Below are positions 10,071-21,388 of a DNA stretch of 64,000 nucleotides, in pieces. The position numbers and the translations under genes are program-made. The DNA comes from Coix lacryma-jobi var. lacryma-jobi (Eukaryota; Streptophyta; Magnoliopsida; Poales; Poaceae). How positions within the stretch are numbered: position 1 is the first letter of the stretch; the number at the start of each line of letters is the position of its first letter. The notes under the pieces were generated by a model that ran no database searches, had not been told where the DNA came from, and was given only the letters and a program-made list of their open reading frames with translations. The DNA is taken from NCBI GenBank assembly GCA_009763385.1, contig CM019826.1, positions 94,596,848 to 94,660,847 on the forward strand. The letters run 5' to 3'.

Positions 10071-11982
10071 TGCAGATACATGGGTGTATGCCGAGTCTTT
10101 GAGTGATGAGTGATTGTCAACTGGGATAATGCGCATGTTCTTTGGCTTGTGTTGTGCAGGTGTCGAGCACAGATACAGTGATCAAAGGCAAGGTGATGGT
10201 CAAGTAGAGACGTGCCGTGCCGATGGACCGAGAGTGGCGAAGGGCGGACGTGAGGCTTGGACTGAGGGACCGGTGACCCGAGGATCAGCTGTGGTGGCTG
10301 ACAGCCTGGGACAGCGACGTGCGAAGACTTGCAGACACGGTGTTGCTTGGGTCGAGGACCTGGGGACACGTGTCGGTGGACGGGGTGCACGGGAGGTGCA
10401 TCCTCTCTACGGCTCGGTTTGGTGGTTGAGCCACAGAAAAACCACCGAGTGCACGGTTTCCAGGTTTGGGCGTCAAAACCAGGGCGCTGATGGTTTCCTA
10501 GTTTGGGCCACAAAACTCGGGCTGAGGACGGTTTCTAGGTTTGGGCCTCAAAACCTGGGCGCTGCGGGTTTCTGAGTTTGGGCCACAAAACTCAGGCGAT
10601 GGACAGCTGGTTTCCTGGTTTGGGCCTCAAAACCGGGGGCAAAGTCCAGAAAAAGGATGAGCGGAGCGGTGGCGGCACGTGGCGGCAATCGGTGAGGTTG
10701 CGTCGAGGCAACGCTACCAGTTGTGCGGGCGTGGCCGTCGGATCACCACCTACCACGAGTTGGTCCAGAATAACCCTAGGGTTTAGCTGGCTCGCTCTGT
10801 AATTAGTTAGGGGTAGAGTGGGAATTAGAATTAGGATAAGTAGAGGGAGACACCCACCTCCCATTCTATCTCACTCATTTTGCTCTTTGCCTTCTTGGTT
10901 TTCCTGCTCTCCCCATCCTCTGCTGTAGCAAACTGAGATCCACAGAGAAGAGAACAATACCTCTGTGCTCGTGAGATTTTGAGGAAGTGAGACCGTAATC
11001 TCACTATTGTAGCGTGTGGTAGCCACATGGTTGCAATTCAGTGGTTGTGATTTGCGTTTTGTTCGTGTTCTTCGCGGGTTACTTTTCTCCACGTTTTCCC
11101 ATCGATCGATTTCTCAAATCGGTGCTCCTTTTGCAATTCCATTTGAATAGAGTTGTTCTAGATTGTGAGGCACTTCTTTCCACCGAAGGAATTTACCTCA
11201 AACCTCATGAGCTAGTAGATGGATCAATTTTCATTTCGGGTCAAGTTTTTCTCCCTTCCCCCGAATTTCTTTGATTCATCGATTTGGAGATAGGTTCGAG
11301 CCATGATCTCTTAGAGATAGCTCACTATCCTCCTTGTGACTCATCTCTCCAAGTTTGAACCATAGAGGTTTCATTTTGGGAGAGTTTGAATCGAATCGGT
11401 GGATGAATAGGGGACTGTCGGGGTGACCGAACGCTGGCCCCGGGTTGATCGGACGCTGACCCCGTGCGTCCGGTCGTTGAATGCTCAGCGTGGTGTCTTC
11501 GTGACTTGACCAGATGCTTCTGGTATTTTGTGACCGGACTTGCCCTTGGCACTGTTCATCGTGCTTGTCTCTGACTGGACGGACTCTGAGGTTGTGATCG
11601 GATGCTCGAGGACAGTGAGTCCGATCACAAACATAGAGCTCCCAATTTGGGTTTTGCTCAACCGGACGCGTCCGGTGCCTACTGACCGGACGCACCAGTG
11701 AGTCCGGTCAGAGCTGCTTTGCATGTTTTCGTTCGCAGTTCGTTCGTCCGTTGTCGGATTTGGTTTCCGTCTTTTGCGTTTGGTTTCTAGGGTTGTATTG
11801 TGTCTCGCTGTGCTTCTTGGAAGCATCCACCTGACATCTAGGGTCGTGGACACTTGCAAGGTCTAGGGTTTGTCCTTGGGGTTGATTTTTGGGACAGTGG
11901 CGGCAAGTTTCCAAAAGGAAATTTTGAAGCTCCCATTCACCCCCCCCTCTGGTCGCTTTCTAGTTGCACTCTCGGTCCTTCA
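10071..11982 (+). mobile_element. Solo LTR of the D copia family inside B gag
   Basis: About 1912 bp from TGCAGATACATGGG to CTCGGTCCTTCA, flanked by a perfect 5-bp target duplication TATCC (10066-10070 and 11983-11987). Removing it restores the surrounding reading frame (SNSPI then QARPQ). Only one LTR and no interior are present, the product of LTR-LTR recombination. It holds the stem-loop array (10421-10639), the palindromic telobox-like AACCCTAGGGTTT near 10774-10786 and a cluster of GACCGGACGC-type motifs (11410-11715). Confidence 0.92.
10421..10639 (+). repeat. Stem-loop array in the solo D LTR
   Basis: Six consecutive hairpins share a loop close to TTTGGGCCWCAAAA but have different arms (GGTGG/CCACC, CCAGG/CCAGG decayed, CTAG/CTCG decayed, TAGG/CCTGG decayed, CTGAG/CTCAG, CCTGG/CCGGG decayed). 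Several arms carry single changes here compared with the cleaner copies at 24168-24432 and 33581-33846. Confidence 0.8.
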
Positions 11983-11987
11983 TATCC

Positions 11988-12763
11988 AAGCTAGACCTCA
12001 GGCACATAACACTCCTCCTAACCCATATGAAGAGCCAGTTTCCTTTGAACACATCAAAAGCCTCTCATCGATCATGAGTTATGAGCGGTTGAATGAAGTG
12101 GAGTTATCTCCAGAGGTAGCACGTGTTACCACTCCTTCTACCGTTCATTTGTGCCAAATTAGAGGGCATGCTATGCCAGTCTACTACAATCCTTCCATCG
12201 GGATAAACTTTATTTCGAAGGCTTTGGCCGACATTCTTTTTCCCGACGCATCCTTAACCCCATCACAAAAACTTTTACAAAGCTCATCAGGATCTATTCT
12301 TAAAAGTTTTGGGGTCTTAAGGGTTGTTCCTATCACTCTTACTGACTTTAGGATTTGTCTAGATTTCCATATTTATGACACCTGAGAGATTCCTCTTCTG
12401 ATTGGCATACCAATCATGAGGCTATTACAAAAGGAAGGACAAGGATGTTTGGACTATAAGGTTGGGGAATCCACTATAAGTGTACCTCTTGCTCGTTCTA
12501 TAAACACAATGGTAGAACCCCAGCATGAGCAAGACTTTGAGGAGGTCTTAATGGCATCCTTGGAAGAGATGGCTCAACCAACCTTCGATGATGAACACTT
12601 TGTTCAAGAAGAGGAAGAGTTAGCAGAGCCTGTCGAGCTACACAAATATGAGGAGACTCCACCTCCCTCAATAGAGCGAAAACCTCTCCCTCTAGGCCTA
12701 AAATATGTCTTTCTCCATAATAATCAAGAAACTCCAGCGATCATTAGTGACAAGCTCACATAA
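11988..12763 (+). pseudogene. B: protease-like region of gag-pol
   Basis: It resumes gag-pol after the solo LTR. The segment VYYNPSIGINFISKALAD sits where other Athila proteases have the Asp-Leu-Gly-Ala-Ser active site, and DFHIYD and LLIGIPIM follow at the C-terminal beta-strand position. The catalytic Asp-Thr/Ser-Gly is therefore replaced. A TGA at 12383 splits the domain. The end of this stretch (about residues 60-110 of the second piece) is acidic and leads into RT. Loss of the catalytic motif could be decay or a feature of this family; C shows the same LIG-type C-terminal motif. Confidence 0.65.
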
Positions 12764-13830
12764 GATGAAACCCAAAAGCTAGTCACCATTTTAGAAAGAC
12801 ATAGACCCGCTATAGGCTACTCACTCGAAGACCTCAAGGGCGTCAGTCCTTCTCTTTATACTCATCGCATCCCTACCGATCCTAGTTGCACACCTTCAAG
12901 GGAGCCACAATGGAGACTTAACAACGCTATGCGAGAGGTTGTTAAGAAAGAGGTCCTCAAACTTTTGCACGCTGGGATTATTTTTCTTGTGCCACATAGT
13001 GAGTGGGTCAGCCCTGTCCAAGTTGTGCCAAAGAGGTATGACAGTCATTAGGAATGAGAAGAACGAACTAATTCCTCAACCAACTGTCAGTGGGTGGTGG
13101 ATGTGCATTGACTACTGAAAGCTGAAGAAGGCCACTAAGAAGGACCACTTTCCATTACCATTCATCGACGAGATGTTAGAACGTCTCGTGAATCATTCCT
13201 TCTTTTGCTTCCTTGATGGGTATTCCGGGTATCATCAAATCCCAATCCACCCTAATGACCAAAGTAAGACACATTCACATGCCCGTATGGATCTTATGCA
13301 TACCGTCAAATGTCGTTTGGGTTGTGCAATGCTCTAGCTTCTTTTCAATAATGCATGATGTCTATGTTCTCTGACATGATCGAGAAAATAATGGGGGTAT
13401 TCATGGATGAGTTTACTGTCTATGGAAAAACCTTTGATGCATGTTTAGAGAATTTGGATAGAGTCTTACAACGGTGTGAAGAAAAGCACTTAGTCCTGAT
13501 CTAGGACAAATGCCATTTTATGGTTCGAGAAGGAATAGTGCTGGGACATAGGGTGTCCGAACGTTGGATAGAAGTGGATAAAGCAAAAATCGAAGTTATC
13601 AAACAACTTCCACCTCCCACGAATGTGAAAGGAATCCGAAGCTTTCTGGGACATGCAGGGTTTTATAGGCGATTCATCAAAGACTTTTCTCAAATCGCTA
13701 GGCCCCTAACTAGTCTCCTAGCTAAGGACACACCTTTCATCTTTAATGATGACTGTCATGCAGCCTTCCAAATCCTTAAAAAGGCACTCATCTCAGCTCC
13801 ATTTTTTCAACCACCTGATTGGTAGCTTCC
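12764..13830 (+). pseudogene. pol: B: reverse transcriptase
   Basis: Gypsy RT blocks appear in order: TPSREPQWRLN, VVKKEVLKLLHAGII, SEWVSPVQVVPKR, HFPLPFIDEMLERL, FCFLDGYSGYHQI, then the YxDD-equivalent box reading VFMDEFTVYG, and KCHFMVREGIVLGHRVS, FYRRFIKDFSQIARPL. The active-site box has FMDE where FMDD is expected. At least three in-frame stops and small frameshifts near 13040, 13119 and 13354 disrupt it. In a working element it would make cDNA from the tRNA-Asp primer. Confidence 0.88.
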
Positions 13831-14199
13831 ATTCGAGATCATGTGTGACGCTAGTGACTTTGCGGTTGGAGCCATATTGGGCCAAACCAAGGATAAAAAG
13901 CATTGTGCTATATCCTACGCTAGCAAAACCTTAGCTAGACCACAACTCAACTCAACTATGCTACAACAGAAGAAGAGTTGCTGGTTGTTGTCTTTGCTAT
14001 AGACAAGTTTAGATCTTACTTAGTGGGGGCTAAGGTAATTATCTATACAGATCATGCAGCTCTTAAGTATCTCCTCACTAAGAAAGATGTTAAGCCTCGG
14101 TTAATCCGATGGATCCTTCTACTCCAAGAGTTTGACATAGAAATAAGAGATAAAATGGGAGTAGAAAACTCGGTAGCTGACCACTTGTCTAGGCTTTAG
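13831..14199 (+). pseudogene. pol: B: RNase H
   Basis: Motifs FEIMCDASDFAVGAILGQ, HCAISYASKTL, VVFAIDKFRSYLVG, IIYTDHAALKYLL and VADHLSRL are the gypsy RNase H series. CDAS, TDH and AD carry catalytic acidic residues. A stop precedes it (TAG at 13823) and a frameshift falls near 13950-13975. It continues directly from RT, as expected for gypsy pol. Confidence 0.85.
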
Positions 14200-15527
14200 T
14201 ATAAGGAAACACATAAGCTACCCATCAATGACTACCTAAAGGACGATACCCTGCTCAAGGTAACAACCTCCGATCCATGGTACGCAGACATCGTGAACTT
14301 TATAGTGAAAGGCTATGTCCCACCCGGTGCAAACAAAAGAAAATTAATCCATGAGAACCACTCGCACCTATGGGATGAGACATATCTTTTTCGAGTGTGC
14401 GCCGATGGATTGTTGAGAAGGTGTGTCCCTATGGCTGAGGCTACTCAAATTATGGAAAGATGTCATGCCTCGCCATATGGAGGACGCTATGGAGCATTCT
14501 GGACACATGCCAAAATCTGGCAAAGTGGCTTCTTCTGGCCAATGATGTATCAATATACAAAGGAGTTTATTAGGAGATGCCACAGGTGCTAGAAACATGG
14601 GAATATGAACGGCCGAGATGCAATGCCTCTCACAAACAATCTCCAAATTGAAATCTTTGATGTGTGGGGGATTGATTTCATGGGGCCATTTCCTATGTTC
14701 GAAAATTGCGAGTACATCTTGGTAGCCGTAGACTATGTGTCCAAATGGGTAGAAGCAATACCGTGCAGGAATGGTAATTCAAAACATGCCAAGAGAATGT
14801 TTCATGAAGTGATATTTCCTCATTTTGGTACACCCCGGATGGTCATAAGTGATGGAGGGTCACACTTCATAGATAAGGTTTTCCAAAAGTACCTAACGGA
14901 TCATGGGATTCATCACAATGTTGCTACAACATACCATCCCCAAACTAGCAGTCAAGCAGAAACATCTAACAAACAAATCAAGAATATTCTACAAAAGACC
15001 GTTGACAATATGGGAAGGGGATGGAAAGACAAACTCCTTGATGTGCTCTGGGCGTACCGAACTGCATACAAAACACCCATAGGCATGTCACCTTATCAAC
15101 TTGTATATGGTAAAACATGTCATCTATGTACCTGTCGAGCTTGAGTTCAAAGCTCACTGGGCCATGAAACGATGGAACATCGACTTTGAAGCTGCAGGGA
15201 CAAAAAGAAAGATGCAACTCTCAGAGCTAGAAGAATGGAGTGAAAAAGCTTACCATAATGCCAAGATCTACAAAGAGATGGCATGATAAGAGAATCAAGC
15301 ACAAAGAGTTTAAGCCCGGGGATAAGGTTTTGCTCTTTAATTTAAGAGTTAAGCTCTTTGGGCCTAGAAAACTTCGGAGTAAGTGGGAAGGACCCTTCAA
15401 GGTCATCGACACTTCAACTCATGGAGCCATTACCATCCAAGATGATATAGGTAACACATTTAAGGTAAATGACAAACACTTAAAAGTTTTTCTTGAACCT
15501 GAAAATGTGGAAAAAAAGTTAACTTGA
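14200..15527 (+). pseudogene. pol: B: integrase
   Basis: The N-terminal zinc region runs from RCHASPYGGRYG to RCHRC; the usual GGHYG histidine is Arg. The catalytic core shows WGIDFMGPFP, YILVAVDYVSKWVEAIP, MVISDGGSHF and SQAETSNKQIK, providing the D, D and E residues. The C-terminal part has HKEFKPGDKVLLFN and LRSKWEGPF before the stop near 15525. One stop (TAG at 14590) and frameshifts near 15110 and 15280 break it. It belongs to the RT-RH-INT order of Ty3/gypsy. Confidence 0.88.
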
Positions 15528-16496
15528 TTGAATTCTTGCAATTTATTGATCCAATCTAAAATCAATCTATCCTAATGACTCTAGACAACTAATGCTCATA
15601 TGCCTAACACCTAATTGGTTCCACAAGTTTTGTTGTCTATTTGAATTTCACAGGATTTGAGAGGCCAAGACAAGCTAACAAGCAAGTGGATGTTCCATCC
15701 ACTCTCGGAGCATTGTCCAACAACCATCAACATCAATAAAACCTCCAATAAAGGAAGAACATTTTCACTGCCAGTCCACTGCATTACAAGATCGAACGTC
15801 TATGTCAACATCCAGCTTGGGGGAGGCACCCTCACGTGTATCCAGGTAAGTATCTTCTTAAGTTTTTCTTTCTATAAATAAATTCAAAAAAATGTGGGCA
15901 CATGAGGGCTCACCATTAATAAAAGGAGAAGAAAAAAAATAAATAAATATGGGCACATGAAGGCTCAACACTAATAAGGGAGCTGACTTGGGGGACGCTC
16001 CCCTGTTATCTTCACGATTCAGGTATGTCTTTATTTCTATCTTAGTAATTTTAAATTGTAAGTTAAAGTGTGTTAGATTAAATAAATAAAATAGTGTGTC
16101 TAGTTTGTTTTAAGATGTTGTTAGTAAAATAAGAACTCTCTCTAATCTATTACATAGAAATGTTGAGTAGTTGCTCTATCTAATTTCTTTCAAGTACCTA
16201 GCTTTCAAAGCATAAGTTCTCCTAATTAATAATGATACTTAAAAATGAAATTAAATGCATGGATAGAAAATGCTTGATCTAGAGTTTAGTCAATTGACAA
16301 ATATGATGTGATGATCTGAGCTATTGTTATCTTGTTCTCAACAACACTGGAGTTCCAGAGAGTTTCCAATATTAATATAAATAATAATTGCATTGAGTTA
16401 AATTAAGCTTTGTTGACCATATGAGAAGTTATCATGCTATTGAATTGAGATCACTTACACATTTCATCCATCTTCCGCATAAATGCTCATGATTAT
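15528..16496 (+). other. B: 3' noncoding region with PPT-like and splice-donor-like modules
   Basis: No ORF of note. GFERPRQANK-type peptide sequence at 15656-15690 is shared with A. Two modules resemble a polypurine tract followed by a 5' splice-site consensus: CAGCTTGGGGGAGG at 15807-15820 then CCAGGTAAGTATC at 15841-15853, and ACTTGGGGGACG at 15986-15997 then TTCAGGTATGTC at 16018-16029. A (minus) has both and G (minus) has the first. The region stops at 16496 where C begins. Confidence 0.65.
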
Positions 16497-17868
16497 TGTT
16501 GGTATTTCTTAGCATAAGCAGCAAAGTCCGCAAGCGCACGGAAGTACCATTGTAGCACTTCACCCAGAAGTATTTCAAGGTACCGTATTTTCCACAGGGA
16601 ACGGTGCGCTATAGTCTCCGAGTATAGATCTCCCGGCTTAGGTAAGAAGAAGGATGACTTAGGGTAGCAAAGCTTCTCTAGGTAACGAGTCCTTAGGTGC
16701 TCAAACACAACTAACGTAGCTTGCTTCGGTCAACGGGTGGAGACCGGTTTCCCAGTCTATGTCGATACAGCTATACCTGAAATCCCGAACGTGGGTGGAT
16801 TACGAAGGACGGACAGGGCTATCACCGCCTACGGCCTATCTCCTCAACCGTGGAGACCCAGGCAACCAACCTGCAACCGCTTAGCCTAAACACCACGTTT
16901 ACGCTAAGGGCCACTACTCTAGCGACAATCAGGACTTGCGCCCACTTACTAAAGCACCCACCCGAGGGTGAACGATCGGTCCAGCAAACTAAGTTAGCGG
17001 AAAGCTAGAACACGATAAGAACTTGAATACAAAGATCAACATGAACCTTAATACTTCAAGTAGTATTGCGATTCATCGAGGTACAAGCGATGTTGTACCG
17101 GTAATTCTGGTATTCCTTCCGCTAAGGGTAGAGGTACTATTGAGGAGGTAGCCGACAACTCCGGTACTTCTCCAACTTGCCCTCACTCGCTCCCTATTCC
17201 TGCTAGCTCGCAAGCTAGAATGTAGCACTACTTCTTCTCTTGAATGAATCCTTCACAAGGTGGGAATGGAACTACACTATTCTACAACTAATTGAATGAA
17301 TGAATGATTGATTGATGTTGAAGCTCTTGGGGCCCTTCTTTTATAGTGGATGTGCCTTGGAGGGGTGGAGATCCTCCTCTCCCCACATGGAAAGTGCAAA
17401 CCGACCTCCAAACTACCTCTCCAGGTACATTGAACATGAACACCCTCGATAACCGACGTGAGGAAGGCGGTAATGAGCCACCGACCAAAGATGGGGCCGA
17501 GAGGTGGACCTGGTGGTGCGGCCGCACCAGGGGTGGCCCCTCTCGTGCCTAACTTGCTCTGGTGGGTCCCTGAGGTAGTGTGGGTCATGTCCATCAAGGT
17601 TGTTAGGCTTGGTTTGGAGTTCTAATGGCCTTTGAGCTCTTCTGTTATTTGGATGGGGCCGAAAGTACTGCGTCTTGATATGTTGAATTTGATATGCACT
17701 TTTGGCTCATCCCATGTGTAGTTTTACCTATGATTCCTGCAAGACAATTGATATATCCAAAACTCATGGAAGTTGTTAGTTTAAACCCTAATTCTAAATT
17801 TTGGTTCTAGAAGTGCAGGGTTTAGATAAATGTTGGCGCTATAAAATGTGCTTTAAGAACAGCCAACA
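16497..17868 (-). repeat. 3' LTR of C
   Basis: 1372 bp with ends TGTTGG and CCAACA. Its first 600 bp match 42118-42731 closely. It contains TATAAAAG (minus strand, 17338-17345) and a perfect 16-bp palindrome TGGTGCGGCCGCACCA at 17514-17529, about 170 bp upstream of the TATA box. The shared block GGGTGAAGTGCTACA / TGCGCTTGCGGA is present near its outer end (16528-16570). Confidence 0.88.
17338..17345 (-). promoter_or_regulatory. TATA box in C 3' LTR
   Basis: Minus strand TATAAAAG in the context CCACTATAAAAGAAGG, with the 16-bp GC palindrome at 17514-17529 upstream. Confidence 0.6.
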
Positions 17869-17884
17869 AAACCCCCCACACTTA
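17869..17884 (-). promoter_or_regulatory. Polypurine tract of C
   Basis: Minus strand CTAAGTGTGGGGGGTTT directly abuts the LTR start TGTTGGCTG. Similar AAGTGTGGGG motifs recur at 19114-19126, 19466-19476, 20611-20629 and 20906-20918. Confidence 0.75.
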
Positions 17885-20800
17885 GCCCTTTGCTCGTCCT
17901 CAAGTAAATCTCAGACTAAGGCAGTTTATCTTCCTTGATTGAAAAACCTACACATGAGTTATTTCAGGCTTCACCCGCACCTGTGAGCATTCAAAGTGTC
18001 TACCAAAATATCGTGGGTGATTGGATAATGGAACAACCTGGATTCAAATCTTCCTGCACATCCTTGCTCAGAGAAACTTGGGTTTTTATGAAGTTTTGAC
18101 AATCAAAGATAGCAGATGTTCCTCGTATGTGTGTGTAAGTGGACCCTCACCAAAGGCTTTTGCCGTGCCTTCTGTTTCATCCTACCTGCTACAAAGGTAT
18201 ATGTGGAGCTTGGGGTAGGGATAGAAAGTGTGGCATACTTGCATCACATGGTATTGCTAAGTCAAAAACCAAACTACCTGGAGATGCAAGTCATACACTT
18301 TCATCGATATGTGCAAGTGTGTGGAATCTTTGATTTTTTTGTGCTCTTGTGTCAAAATCTCTCTCTTTTTTGGAATATTTAGAAACTAGGGCTATCTCTT
18401 TTCTTTTTCTTTCATTTTTAGTTAGGTATTATTAAGTATACCCCTAATTCTACTACGAGCACGTGCCTATTTTTTTCCAACATGCTCTTTGGCATGGATT
18501 TTTTTGCATAGCCTGTAGCTCTGTTTGGAGGATTTTTGTGAGAGAGATGCATGACCGAATGAATAGAGCTTTATTTGTGGTGGATGGATGACATGTTTTG
18601 CATAACTCTCAGTGTAAGAGTTAGCGATGTATATGGTGGTGTGCACTCATGGGTGCATGACAAGAATCTCAACATAAGTCATAACAATTTGCCAAGCTCA
18701 ACATTATGACAAGTAGCATATGAATATAGGTTGTTTATAATTTGAAATGATTCATATGGCTTTGGTAGGATATTGTATCATAAAGGAACATAATTTTTTG
18801 TAATATTTTTAAAATGTAAATCCCAATTACCTTTGCAAAAGATGGCAAGTATGAAATCATCCTACTATATCTCATATTCCAATCACTTAGATAGAATGGG
18901 GTCCTTATAAAGAGTTGTTCACAGTTTGCAAGAATTTTGGCCAGAATAACAAGTGAACAAATTTTCAAACAAGGATAGAATGGTGCTTTAATTTGGAAGA
19001 AGTAGTTTCTACAATAAATCATTTTTCCTTTCATTTTTAGGGAGCTGACAGGCATGTGAAGAAATTGTACTGAAATACTATCATACCTGCGTGACCAATC
19101 GAGGAATGCCTTTCCCCCCACACTTGCTTTTGTACCTATCTTTTCATTTTTGGAGACAAACATATACAAAAGCAAGTGGAAAAAATTGCACAAGATAAAA
19201 TGAGTGGAACAACTCCAATTAATTTCATTTAAAGGATAACTTTAAGCACATTTGCATGATGGGAATTAAAATTCGAAGGGAAATAGAACAATGAATCATA
19301 TGTGCCTAGTTATTAGAGTGGAGAATGTTGCACATACTGTTGTTTGAAGATGAAGGATTGATGAAGATTCTTTTTATCCTGCCCTTCTGCACGTCAAGGC
19401 GGTTGACACTTGTGCAACATGTGGGGGGAGATCTTGAACGTGTGGTTGTTGAACTTGAGAGATCTGCCCCACACTTTATTCTTGTACCTCTCTTTTTTTA
19501 TTTTTAACAAAGAAACAAAGAATGGAAATACAACAAGCTGGAATACCGGGGAACATTTATTTTTATTTTATTATTATTATTAAAATGGCAAAAGAGAGAA
19601 AGATCACATCCATGCTTTTAGAAAATTCAAAACGTAAAGCTCAAGAAGACATGGATCAAAAAAGGTTGCCATGATTTTTAAGAGAGAGAGAGAGAGAGAG
19701 TTTAATTTTTTATTTAAAATGATTTTTTTATTCACCAAACTTCTTATCTTTGAAAAATAACTTAAGCAAGATTAAGGTAAAACATGCAGCACAAATCTCG
19801 CATTGGTTTATCTCCATGAAATGAATTACTTCTATTGCTTATGATAACAACTCAGAGTTCATTAATCAATATTAAACACCATGTCTAAACTTGATTAAAG
19901 AAGGTCATTTTTAACCTAAGCACCATGCTTAATTTAAAAAGGCATATAAGTGTACCACATGTGCACATGCAAAAACACCCAAACTAGGACATATATCATA
20001 AGTAAAGGAAGCTTGAACTTGAACGAAATAAGGAGACAAACATATGTAAATGGGTTTGGTGAACATTTATTACCTTTGCATACCTCAGTGTTTATCGGCG
20101 GCATCTGTAGTTTTGAGTTTTGAAATTGCCGCAGTGGTTGCTTGAAAGTCGGACTCAGGCAGGTGTCGAGGCTTAGGTCATACACACAAATAATGTGTAT
20201 AGACCATGGGCCTTGATGTCACCACAAAGGTCATGGAAGAGGAACAACCTTCTTGCTTATAGGCGAAGTCTGGCGGATCGCGGGTGTTTTGTGATAAAGG
20301 AATGGAACTACTCTGCTTCTTCTTTCTCTTTTACTCTTTTTTATCTCTCCCTCTTTTACTGATGATTTTTTTCAAACTTCCTTTTCTTCTCTCTCAAATT
20401 TTTTCACACTTTTTTCCCTCTTTTTCTTCTTCCTATATTTTTTCTTCTTTTTTTTATTTTTTTGCATATATGTATATTCCTCTCTTTTTTTGAAAGCACA
20501 TGGATGTACGTGATGGCCATGTGGCGCCACCCAGCTCCTTGTCTTCTTTCCACTATTTCTTCTCAACAAGATTGAGCTCTTCCCTTTTTGGATGGATGGA
20601 ACCTGAGCTCTCCCCCCCACACACACTTGGACTTTTGATTGAAAGTCAAGTGTGGCATGCTGAGGGTCTTAGTGTTCCGCCATTAGCAGTGTAGCTCTCA
20701 TGTTGTTTGTTGGAGTGTCTCCCCTCGATCTTCTTGATCTCAACCTGTAAGGTTAGCGAACAGGAATACCCGAAGGTACATACAAACAAAATAGCATGGT

Positions 20801-21388
20801 CTTGTTTTCATTGAGAAGAAAGGTGGTGTTATTATTATATTTTTTTAAAAAAAGTGAGCTAGCATTCCCCTTTTGATGTAGATGGAACATGACATTCTTA
20901 CCATCCTCCCCACACTTGAACTTTTGTTAAAAAGTCAATTGTGCCAAGTTGGGGTCTCCTTTTGAGTGTGCTCCAAAACATCAGAATTTGTTGTGGTCGA
21001 TGTAGCTCCATGTTGTCTTGCATCGTCTATCCCATGTTTTTCTTAGTTTCAACCTGAAATGGTTATCAACCAAGAATACCCGAGGGTGCACTCTAGCCTG
21101 GCAACATGATCTTGCAGATATTGGAAAAGAATACATTTTTTTTGATAATCCGGGGTATCTCCCGGTAGTGCTTTGATTGTGGTCATAAGCTTGACCTTGG
21201 GAAACCTTTTGAATTGTATCAAATGTTGGTGATGTGATTTCCCCTCCAACCCCAACCTTCATCAACCTGATCTGCAGAACTCAAGGCAAAACACCATGAA
21301 ACATGCAAGACTTATGGTAAACAAAACTATCTACATCAACCCTTTTAACGATGTTAGGCATATGGATCATGAAAGCATCGTAGATTTT
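17885..21388 (-). other. C: 3' noncoding region with repeated PPT-like motifs and hairpins
   Basis: No recognisable protein. The longest open stretch (18735-19193, minus) has no known motif and spans one PPT-like site. Visible structure: the GCACGTGC box near 18458-18466 shared with A, a (GA)n tract at 19681-19700, ATT repeats near 19560-19580, a pyrimidine-rich tract at 20310-20465, two PPT-like motifs set in hairpins (20622-20654 and 20911-20943), and two AATACCCGAAGG-type modules (20769-20780 and 21074-21085) also seen once in A. Confidence 0.55.
20611..20654 (-). repeat. PPT-like motif within a hairpin (C), one of two copies
   Basis: Arms CACACTTG (20622-20629) and CAAGTGTG (20647-20654), extended inward by ACTTT/AAAGT, enclose a short loop. 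The minus strand reads CAAGTGTGTGTGGGGGGGA, like C's true PPT. A second, slightly decayed copy is at 20906-20943. Confidence 0.65.

Larger units (their letters stand above)
8550..16496 (+). mobile_element. Element B: Athila-type Ty3/gypsy retrotransposon, + strand (5' part)
   Basis: Order on the + strand is LTR end (to 9102), PBS, gag, protease-like, RT, RNase H, integrase and 3' noncoding. Domain order RT-RH-INT marks it as Ty3/gypsy, and the RT and integrase signatures fit the Athila lineage. It is broken by several in-frame stops and frameshifts, by a solo D LTR in gag (10071-11982), and by element C at 16497. The 3' LTR is not in view. It may have been the autonomous partner of A and C, whose LTR termini it resembles; that role is inference. 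Confidence 0.85.

Noticed and set aside
10114..10575. Open frames through the D LTR stem-loop arrays (also near 23713, 24083, 33274 and 40269)
   Set aside because: Periodic peptides with repeated FGPQN or RPKPGN segments appear in several frames on both strands and are the translation of tandem hairpins inside LTRs.
10421..10639. CRISPR-like array
   Set aside because: The repeats are imperfect palindromes with variable arms and no unique spacers, in a plant LTR.
18735..19193. 152-codon open reading frame on the minus strand
   Set aside because: No recognisable motif; it lies in C's 3' noncoding region and spans a PPT-like motif.
20310..20465. Pyrimidine-rich tract as a functional element
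   Set aside because: Low-complexity T/C-rich sequence in C's 3' region with no kept motif; similar tracts occur in A near 2240-2280.
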